NCBI GenBank assembly: GCA_020002185.1
Contig: CM034533.1
Span: 73,124,805-73,188,804 of the forward strand
DNA: 64,000 nucleotides
Origin: Paraescarpia echinospica
Lineage: Eukaryota; Annelida; Polychaeta; Sabellida; Siboglinidae
Direction: 5' to 3'
Shown: piece by piece, positions 46,801-58,800 of the stretch
Position numbering within the stretch: position 1 is the first letter of the stretch
Layout: each line of letters starts with the position of its first letter
The notes under the pieces: generated by a model
What the model was told of the DNA's origin: nothing
Databases searched by the model: none
What the model saw: only the letters and a program-made list of their open reading frames with translations
Translations under genes and position numbers: made by a program

Positions 46801-49800
46801 TTGACAATGCGGGCCATATCTGCGTGCATGCTGTTATAAACGTTTGCACCACACGTTTCTTCTTGGCTGGTAGTAGTGCCGTTTCAATCCATGCCATCAT
46901 TTCGTGCCGCGTGAGTCGTGACTTCGTCTTGTTTGAGCGCCATGAGCGCGGAAATGCGAATTTGTCGTAACGCTGTTTCCTATTGGTCAGATTACGACCA
47001 GAAGCAGCGAATGAAAAACCATGTCACAATAAGCAGCGTATATATGATGCCACCTGTTGAATGAAGTTAAGTTAAATTTGAGGAACACGGAAGTGATTGA
47101 CGATCATAGTGACAACGAAAGAATCCGTAATATTTTCATCCCTCGATGTAATACCGTAGTTTGACGTGTATTTAAGGAATAATTCCAGACAAAAAAAATC
47201 CGGGATGGTAGGCAGGTCTGCTAAAATTCTAGATAATAAAAAGCAATCAAATTTTATTATTAACTCAAACTCAACAGATCAGCTACCTTCTGCCAAAATG
47301 ATAACATCAACAAATCAACGTACACAATTACTAACAAAATGTAAAACAAGGGTAGGGCCTATGCCAATGTCATACCTATTGAAGCCCAGGTTGGGGCCTG
47401 CCAGATGTCATTGAGTTGCCAATAGAGGGCGCCACTTGTCAAGCCTAGACCACTCGCATCCAAACTGCTCTGTCGTCTGCGATACAGCTCCGTTTCAGTT
47501 TTAATGCCAATGGCCTGATTTATCTGTTGACCACAGAAAGATTCTATGACAACAATTTATTGTTTTTCTGGGAATGTGTGAAAATATTGACAAAGAAAAC
47601 ATGTAATATACCCAGTAATTAATGAAATGCATGTACACTTGCAGAATCACACTATACACATATTATACATCAGCACAGATTAAAAACTACACACATCTAT
47701 TCTAAACTTACACAGATTTACAGTATAATCTAACAATGATCAACCTAGCGTGTGTGGGGAGGTATGTAACATTTTTATTTTTTGAAATTTCCTATTGGTT
47801 AAGCGTTCCAACCTGTTATAGGGTTTGTACCATACATTAGGCAAATGTAAACTGATTATTCATAATGTATATATTGTGCAATTGTCTGAGGAGAAAAATT
47901 CAGGTTGTGAATGTTTTATGTAATTTTCATTAACAGAAAAACACTTTACAAATTTACATCATTTTTGTATATATGGGCAATAATGCAAGTACATATAATG
48001 GACATTATTGCTGACCGATGCCACACGTGCAGTTTACACTAATATATGACAGATTACATTACTAAGCATATTAGCCTATTTTGCAGGGAGACACACACCT
48101 GTGTTAGATATATGTAGTCTATGAATCTCGTTGTGATGTTCTTACTAGTGGGCAGGATGAAATGTCTTGCAACTTCTGACAGCATATTTGGATTGCCTGT
48201 GTAACATTATGACGTGAGTAGAACATATAAACATGTACTGAATGTATTTGTTGACTGCATACATACATACATCCACAGCGCAGAGTATGAAATTAAAATG
48301 ATAAATAGGACAACCTATTTATATGCATAAATATATCTAGTATAATAATAAATTAAATATCATCAATACTATTTTATGTTACGGTATTTATCAGCTTAAA
48401 ATGACAATAAAAATCACCAAAATGAGTGAATGGTTTAAATTAATTGAACAAAATTTAAGGTTAATTTAATTGATCTGATAAATATGTGAATTTAATTTAA
48501 CTGGGAAATCTCTTAGATATTGTAATTTAATTAGTGAACTTGTCAAGTTAACTGCCCCATGCCTGGTCTGTACCATGATCGCGGTGATTGCGCTGTCGTG
48601 TCATGTTGCAGAAGATGTCCCAGTCAGAGGGGAGTGACACAGCAGAGTAAGTCTCAAATGAACACCAGGACTGACGGCCATACTCCGACGCAAACCTTGG
48701 CACAGGGTAGACACCATGGTCCCAGCTGTCAGCTACATAGTTGTAGTGGTGCGCTGTAAGGAATGTCACACAGATGGAACATATTCACAGCAGTATAAAG
48801 AGCAAGATGTTAGAACGCTGATGTTATGTTTTTAGACTTAGGTGAGGCATGATGGCTAATTTCACAATGAAGTGTGTGCTGATTTTTTATATTACACTAC
48901 AATAAATTTTATTGCAGTTAAATGATACTACTTCAAATATAATTATAAGTAGAAAGACGTATTTATGTTCATCACTACATTAACCAATAGTAAAAAATGG
49001 AACATGTTAAATTATATTAAACTCTCAACTGTGAGGAGATGGTCAGGAGTCTTTCTCTTGGGTATCATACTTTGTATCTCAACAAATATTTTCCAGAACA
49101 CATCCCTGCAATAAAGCTTAATACTTGTAAGGACACATTCAGTCTCAAATTTAAACTTTATTTTTATTGCGATAATTACAAACAGTATTTGCACCATGGT
49201 ATATAATGCTCCATTGACAGCACTAAAACTCACAGTCTCCATATCTTGGGTCTTTTGGGTCTACCGACACCCAGCCCTCGTGCAGTGCTGTCTCCAGACC
49301 ATTTGAAGGACTTGATAATACAAAGGGACGCGATGTGTCCTCTTTCAGTACAACCTCACGGACCAGGTGCACGTTCAATGTGACGTAGTCTTTGTAGTAC
49401 AGCTTCCACACGTGTTGGCTGCGGTAACTGGTAAACGAAGTGCCACACAATTCTACTCTCAGTCATCTTACATTTGAGCTTATCATGGCAGATCACATCA
49501 TTTCTGTTTAAAGTATTGTGTTGGTTTTAATCATCTATAAGGTTTTGTATCCACTGGCCCAGGGGGCCAGTAGAATTGAAAAGTTACTGGCCCACCCAAA
49601 AAAGTAACTTGCCCGAATTTTGTAAAAACAAATATGTTGATATCTAGGAGCCTCTCGACACAAGAAGTCCACAAAGGTTCGCTTGGAGAGACGTCATGCA
49701 GACTTTTCTAAAGTTCTTATTTGTGCATGTCGTTTACAAAATTAAGATAGCGACTATAAGAAGTGAAGATTTTTAATTGTGGTATCTATAGCAAGATGTC

Positions 49801-52800
49801 CTCAATGCTAAAGCCAGTATTGCCAGGATCAGGCGTACATGATAACATGATACATGTACATCTGAATGCCGATACCTCATGTATCACGTTATCAGTATGA
49901 CTGGCGATGGCTGATGCCGATGTAAACAACGCATCGATGTGCGACAATGTGAACACTGTCCAGAGTCCTTGCTCTCATTCCGCCAAGGCACAGCTGTATT
50001 ACAAGATCCACCCCTGCAGCAATGGTCTATAGCAATGCTATCAAATGTTTGACAGTATAACAAATTTCCTTGATGTCTTTCCATTATGAATATTATATGC
50101 ACTAGCGTTTTAACATGCAGGCGACACTTGCCAATCACGCGGGTGGATACAAATGAGTTTGGCAGTGCATAGATGTTATCATGTACGCATGGCTGAGGTT
50201 AAGTTGCCGTTATTTAATTAGTTATAACAAAAATGTAACAAAACGAACATTTATTGAAATATCAAATAAAAAGATTAGGCTTTAGGGCTGTCCTATTTTT
50301 CTAGGTAGGATCGGGTTACTGGAAACACGATGGTGGTCAATCAGATTGAAACCAGTGGCCCATCAGGCCAGTAAAATATGAAAACTGGTGGCCCAAACTG
50401 GCCCAACGACTTCAAAAAAGACGCCGGGCCAGCGGGCCAGTGTTAATGTTGAGGCCTGGTACATATGATTAAAAAAGTAAAATGTTGCATCTACATAATC
50501 ATGTATGTACTAGAACCACATTATCTCCAAAACAAGTGACAAGGTTTGTCAAAAGGATATGGACCAAGCAGCCAGCTACCTACTGATTTAATTCTTCTTC
50601 ATTCTCATTGTTCCCAGCCCACACTGCAATAGACGGGTGATGTTTGAGACGTTGTATCTAAAACAACAACATAGATAAGACGTTATAAACTGGTGATATT
50701 TCAGTTAGCATTTCTATTCATATCTGAGGTGGCCATATATACAGTATAAGATGCCTAAAAGGTCGACTTGTTCCAAGACGTGGAGACCAAATCAAGGAGT
50801 TACAGCACTGTGACACAGCCACTGTAGTTAGACACAAAACATGATCAAATGGGACATCTCCAAAGTAACACTGTTCATATTCAAATGTTGGGATACATGT
50901 CCCACTTGCTGTGTTCTAGAATACATGCATGTCTAGGACTTCAACATTCCAAGTATAAACTGAAGGACATACCAATTTCTTATACAACAACTTAAAACAG
51001 TAAAAAGTTCTTATATAGCGCAGTATCCAGTCCCCAGGACTGCTCAAAGTGCTTCACACTTTACTCCCTGGCAGATCTGTTCAATTGAACACCATATTGA
51101 TATCTCTTTGAAGCATCCAGCCACGCTGCAATTCATGTGCGAAGACTATTCGTACACAAATATCCACCACTGCTAATACCCATGTACTCATTCATACAGC
51201 TGAGTGAACTGGAGCAACGCAGAGTGAACGAACTTGCCCAAGGTTCGACACCACAACACAGCGTTCGAACCCATGTTCTTTCAGTGGAGAGTCAGAAACT
51301 CTAGCTACTGCACGACTGTGCTCCATGCCTTACACATAAAGACAACCATCTCAATGAGATGATATTTATTCCAACTATACAATGTTGATTATTAAAAACT
51401 TTAATATCCCCTACATGCTTACAGTAACCTGCAAAGCACACAAAGCATACCTGATGAGAAATTTCAGACTGGACATTGTTCAGGAATGGCTGGTCAGTGG
51501 GATAGAGTGTACAGGCAAACATGAAGTCTTGCCACAGAAGAATGCCCAGTTTATCAGCCAAGTCATAGAAGTAGTCTGACTCATACACCTGAAACACACG
51601 GCAGATAACACATTGACTTATACACCTGAAACACACGGCAGATAACACATTGACTTATACACCTGAAACACACGGCAGATAACACATTGACTTATACACC
51701 TGAAACACACGGCAGATAACACATTGACTGATACACCTGAAACACACGGCAGATAACACATTGACTTATACACCTGAAACACACGGCAGATAACACATTG
51801 ACTCATACACCTGAAACACACGGCAGATAACACATTGACTTATACACCTGAAACACACCACAGATAACACATTGACTTATACACCTGAAACACACGGCAC
51901 AGATAACACATTGACTCATACACCTGAAACACACGGCAGATAACACATTGACTTATACACCTGAAACACACCACAGATAACACATTGACTTATACACCTG
52001 AAACACACGGCAGATAACACATTGACTTATACACCTGAAACACACCACAGATAACACATTGACTTATACACCTGAAACACACCACAGATAACACATTGAC
52101 TTATACACCTGAAACACACCACAGATAACACATTGACTCATACACCTGAAACACACCACAGATAACACATTGACTTATACACACTGAGACAGATACACCA
52201 CAGATGACACATTGACCATTTGAAACACACGGCAGATAACTTACTCGATAACACCCTGACACAGGATACACCACAGATAACACATTGAATACACATCATA
52301 TTACACCACACCACATGAACACATCACAGATAAAACACTTAATCATACACCTGAACACACCACAGATAACACATTGACTTATACACCTGAAACACACGGC
52401 AGATAACACATTGACTCATACACCTGAAACACACGGCAGATAACACATTGACTTATACACCTGAAACACACGGCAGATAACACATTGACTTATACACCTG
52501 AAACACACCACAGATAACACATTGACTTATACACCTGAAACACACCACAGATAACACATTGACTTATACACCTGAAACACACCACAGATAACACATTGAC
52601 TTATACACCTGAAACACACCACAGATAACACATTGACTTATACACCTGAAACACACCACAGATAACACATTGACTTATACACCTGAAACACACCACAGAT
52701 AACACATTGACTCATACACCTGAAACACACCACAGATAACACATTGACTTATACACCTGAAACACACCACAGATAACACATTGACTTATACACCTGAAAC

Positions 52801-55800
52801 ACACCACAGATAACACATTGACTTATACACCTGAAACACACCACAGATAACACATTGACTTATACACCTGAAACACACCACAGATAACACATTGACTCAT
52901 ACACCTGAAACACACGGCAGATAACACATTGACTCATACACCTGAAACACACCACAGATAACACATTGACTTATACACCTGAAACACACCACAGATAACA
53001 CATTGACTCATACACCTGAAACACACCACAGATAACACATTGACTCATACACCTGAAACACACCACAGATAACACATTGACTCATACACCTGAAACACAC
53101 CACAGATAACACATTGACTTATACACCTGAAACACACCACAGATAACACATTGACTCATACACCTGAAACACACCACAGATAACACATTGACTTATACAC
53201 CTGAAACACACCACAGATAACACATTGACTTATACACCTGAAACACACGGCAGATAACACATTGACTTATACACCTGAAACACACCACAGATAACACATT
53301 GACTTATACACCTGAAACACACCACAGATAACACATTGACTCATACACCTGAAACACACCACAGATAACACATTGACTCATACACCTGAAACACACCACA
53401 GATAACACATTGACTTATACACCTGAAACACACCACAGATAACACATTGACTTATACACCTGAAACACACCACAGATAACACATTGACTTATACACCTGA
53501 AACACACCACAGATAACACATTGACTTATACACCTGAAACACACCACAGATAACACATTGACTCATACACCTGAAACACACGGCAGATAACACATTGACT
53601 TATACACCTGAAACACACGGCAGATAACACATTGACTTATACACCTGAAACACACGGCAGATAACACATTGACTTATACACCTGAAACACACCACAGATA
53701 ACACATTGACTTATACACCTGAAACACACGGCAGATAACACATTGACTCATACACCTGAAACACACCACAGATAACACATTGACTTATACACCTGAAACA
53801 CACCACAGATAACACATTGACTCATACACCTGAAACACACGGCAGATAACACATTGACTTATACATTTGAAACACACGGCAGATAGTTCACTTACTCATA
53901 TACCTAAAAATCCTACACAGATAACACCCTGACACAGGATACACCACAGATAACACTCAAACACTTGGAATACACATCATAGACAACACACTTACTCGTA
54001 CATTTGGAACACACCACATTTAACACACTCACAAATGTGGAACACATCACAGATAAAACACTTAATCATACACCTGGAACACACCACAGATAACACATTG
54101 ACTTATACACCTGAAACACACGGCAGATAACACATTGACTCATACACCTGAAACACACGGCAGATAACACATTGACTTATACACCTGAAACACACGGCAG
54201 ATAACACATTGACTTATACACCTGAAACACACCACAGATAACACATTGACTTATACACCTGAAACACACCACAGATAACACATTGACTCATACACCTGAA
54301 ACACACCACAGATAACACATTGACTTATACACCTGAAACACACCACAGATAACACATTGACTTTTACACCTGAAACACACGGCAGATAACACATTGACTT
54401 ATACACCTGAAACACACGGCAGATAACACATTGACTTATACACCTGAAACACACCACAGATAACACATTGACTCATACACCTGAAACACACCACAGATAA
54501 CACATTGACTCATACACCTGAAACACACCACAGATAACACATTGACTCATACACCTGAAACACACGGCAGATAACACATTGACTTATACATTTGAAACAC
54601 ACGGCAGATAGTTCACTTACTCATATACCTAAAAATCCTACACAGATAACACCCTGACACAGGATACACCACAGATAACACTCAAACACTTGGAATACAC
54701 ATCATAGACAACACACTTACTCGTACATTTGGAACACACCACATTTAACACACTCACAAATTTGGAACACATCACAGATAAAACACTTAATCATACACCT
54801 GGAACACACCGCAGAAAACAAGCATACTCCACCTACTCAACCCCCCTCGAAATGTTGTGTGGGGTGATTTACCCCACAGCCCCGCAGCCTGTGACTTAAC
54901 CCACCACCCTACACCCTCATCCCGTGATTTATCGTACCTCCCCATGCCCTCAGCCTGTAACTTTCTGTGACTTACCCAACCTCCCCACACCCTCACTCTG
55001 AGACTTACCCCACCTCCCCACACCCTCACGCTGTGACTTACCCCACATCCTCAGCTGTGACTTACCCCACACCCTCAGTCTGTGACTTACCCCACCACTT
55101 TACACCATCAGCCTGTGACTTACCCCACCACTTTACACCCTCAGCGTGTAAGTTACCCGAATGCCCACACCCTTAGACTGTGACTTACTCCACCACTTTA
55201 CACCCTCAGCATGTGACTTACTCCACCACTTTACACCCTCAGCATGTGACTTACTCCACCACTTTACACTCTCAGCATGTGACTTACTCCACTACTTTAC
55301 ACCCTCAGCATGTGACTTACTACACCACTTTACACCCTCAGCATGTGACTTACTCCACCACTTTACACTCTCAGCATGTGACTTACTCCACCACTTTACA
55401 CCCTCAGCATGTGACTTACTCCACCACTTTACACCCTCAGCGTGTAAGTTACCCGAATGCCCACACCCTCAGCATGTGACTTACTCCACCACTTTACACT
55501 CTCAGCATGTGACTTACTCCACCACTTTACTCCCTCAGCATGTGACTTACTCCACCACTTTACACCCTCAGCATGTGACTTACTCCACCACTTTACACTC
55601 TCAGCATGTGACTTACTCCACCACTTTACACCCTCAGCATGTGACTTACACTACCTCCCCACACCCTCAGCCTATGACTTATCACACTTCTGCACACCCT
55701 CAGCCTGTGACTTACCCCACTGCCCCACACCTTTAGCATGTGACTTATCCCACCTCCCCACACCCTCAGCCTGTGACTTACCACATTTCCGCACACCCTC

Positions 55801-58800
55801 AGCCTCTGACTTACCCCACTGCCCCACACCTTTAGCATGTGACTTATCCCACCTCCCCACAACCTCAGCCTGTGACTTACCACAATACGCCACCCCCTCA
55901 GCCTGTGGCTTACCCCACCTCCCCACACCCTCAGCCTGTGACTTACCAACCTCCCCATTCCTTCAGCCTGTGACTTACCCCACCTCCCCACACCTTAAGC
56001 CTGGGATTTACCCCACTGCCCCACACATTTAGCATGTGACTTACCCCACCTCACCACAGCCTGTGACTTACCCCACTGCCCCACACCCTCAACCTGTGAC
56101 TTACCCCACCTCCCCACATCCTCAGCTTGTGACTTACCCCACACCCTCAGTATGACTTACCCCACCTCCTCACACCCTCATCCTGTCATTTATTCCACCC
56201 CCCACACCCTCAGACTGACTTACCCCACCTCCCTACACCCTCAGTCTGTGATTTACCCCACACCCTCAGTTTGTGACTTACCCCACAACCTCAGTTTGTG
56301 ATTTACCCCACACCCTCAGTTTGTGACTTACCACACACCCTCAGTTTGTAATTTACCCACACCCTCAGTTTGTGACTTATCCCACACCCTCAGTTTGTGA
56401 TTTACCTACACCCTCACTTTGTGATTTACCCCACACCCTCAGTTTGTGACTTACCCCACACCCTCAGCCTGTGACTTACCCCACCTCCCCACACCCTCAG
56501 CATGTTCATGTTGGCGTCGACGACTGACTGTAGCAGTGAGTGTATGTATGAGGGGGTGACACGCTCCTGGAAGCTGTCCGCTGGAATCCAGTTGGAACCC
56601 TTCATAAACACACGCACACCGTTGATCTTGAAGAAGAACGTCAGACCTACACAAACAAACATCTACAGTCAACACCTGACCCAATACCCAACTCTACACT
56701 ATGGCAATGGACTAAACATCTAGTCAACACCTGACCCAATACCCAACTCTACACTATGGCAATGGGCCAAACATCTACAGTCAACACCTGACCCAATACC
56801 CAACTCTACATTATGGCAATGGACTAAACATCTACAGTCAACACCTGACCTAATACCCAACTGTACATTATGGCAATGGACTAAACATCTACAGTCAACA
56901 ACTGACCCAATACTCAACTCTACACTATGGCATTGGACCAAACATCTACAGTCAACACCTGACCCAATACCCAACTCTACACTACGGCAATGGACCAAAC
57001 AACTACAGTCAACACCTGACCCAATACCCAACTCTACACTATGGCAATGGACCAAACATCTACAGTCAACATCTGACCTAATACCCAACTCTACACTATG
57101 GCAATGGACCAAACATCTACAGTCAACACCTGACCCAATACCCAACTCTACATTATGGCAATTGTCCAAACAACTACAGTCAACACCTGACCTAATACCC
57201 AACTCTACACTATGGCAATTGTCCAAACAACTACAGTCAACACCTGATCCAATACCCAACTCTACACTATGGCAATGGACCAAACATCTACAGTCAACAC
57301 CTGACCCAATACCCAACTCTACACTATGGCAATGGGCCAAACATCTACAGTCAACACCTGACCCAATACCCAACTCTACACTATGGCAATGGACCAAACA
57401 ACTACAGTCAATACCTGACCCAATACCCAACTCTACATTATGGCAATTGTCCAAACAACTACAGTCAACACCTGACCTAATACCCAACTCTACACTATGG
57501 CAATTGTCCAAACAACTACAGTCAACACCTGATCCAATACCCAACTCTACACTATGGCAATGGACCAAACATCTACAGTCAACACCTGACCTAATACCCA
57601 ACTCTACACTATGGCAATTGTCCAAACAACTACAGTCAACACATGATCCAATACCCAACTCTACACTATGGCAATGGACCAAACATCGACAGTCAACACC
57701 TGACCCAATACCCAACTCTACACTATGGCAATGGACCAAACATCTACAGTCAACACCTGACCCAATACCCAACTCTACACTATGGCAATGGACCAAACAT
57801 CTACAGTCAACACCTGACCCAATACCCAACTCTACACTATGGCAATGGACCAAACATCTACAGTCAACACCTGACCCAATACCCAACTCTACACTATGGC
57901 AATGGGCCAAACATCTACAGTCAACACCTGACCCAATACCCAACTCTACACTATGGCAATGGACCAAACATCTACAGTCAACACCTGACCTAATACCCAA
58001 CTCTACACTATGGCAATGGACCAAACATCTACAGTCAACACCTGACCTAATACCCAACTCTACACTATGGCAATGGACCAAACATCTACAGTCAACACCT
58101 GACCCAATACCCAACTCTACACTATGGCAATGGACCAAACATCTACAGTCAACACCTGACCCAATACCCAACTCTACACTATGGCAATGGACCAAACATC
58201 TACAGTCAACACCTGACCCAATACCCAACTCTACACTATGGCAATGGACCAAACATCTACAGTCAACACCTGACCTAATACCCAACTCTACACTATGGCA
58301 ATGGACCAAACATCTACAGTCAACACCTGACCTAATACCCAACTCTACACTATGGCAATGGACCAAACATCTATAGTCAACACCTGACCCAATACCCAAC
58401 TCTACACTATGGCAATGGACCAAACATCTACAGTCAACACCTGACCCAATACCCAACTCTACACTATGGCAATGGACCAAACATCTACAGTCAACACCTG
58501 ACCTAATACCCAACTCTACACTATGGCAATGGACCAAACATCTACAGTCAACACCTGACCTAATACCCAACTCTACACTATGGCAATGGACCAAACATCT
58601 ACAGTCAACACCTGACCTAATACCCAACTCTACACTATGGCAATGGACCAAACATCTACAGTCAACACCTGACCTAATACCCAACTCTACACTATGGCAA
58701 TGGACCAAACATCTACAGTCAACACCTGACCTAATACCCAACTCTACACTATGGCAATGGACCAAACATCTACAGTCAACACCTGACCTAATACCCAACT

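Noticed and set aside
46750..46950. Minus-strand stretch reading [19 protein letters not shown]
   Set aside because: Short, stops on both sides, no phase fit with MANBA exons. Perhaps a decayed element piece, but not supportable.
41965..54830. Possible CRISPR-like arrays because of regular short repeats
   Set aside because: Units are contiguous without unique spacers and lie in introns of an animal gene. They are minisatellites.
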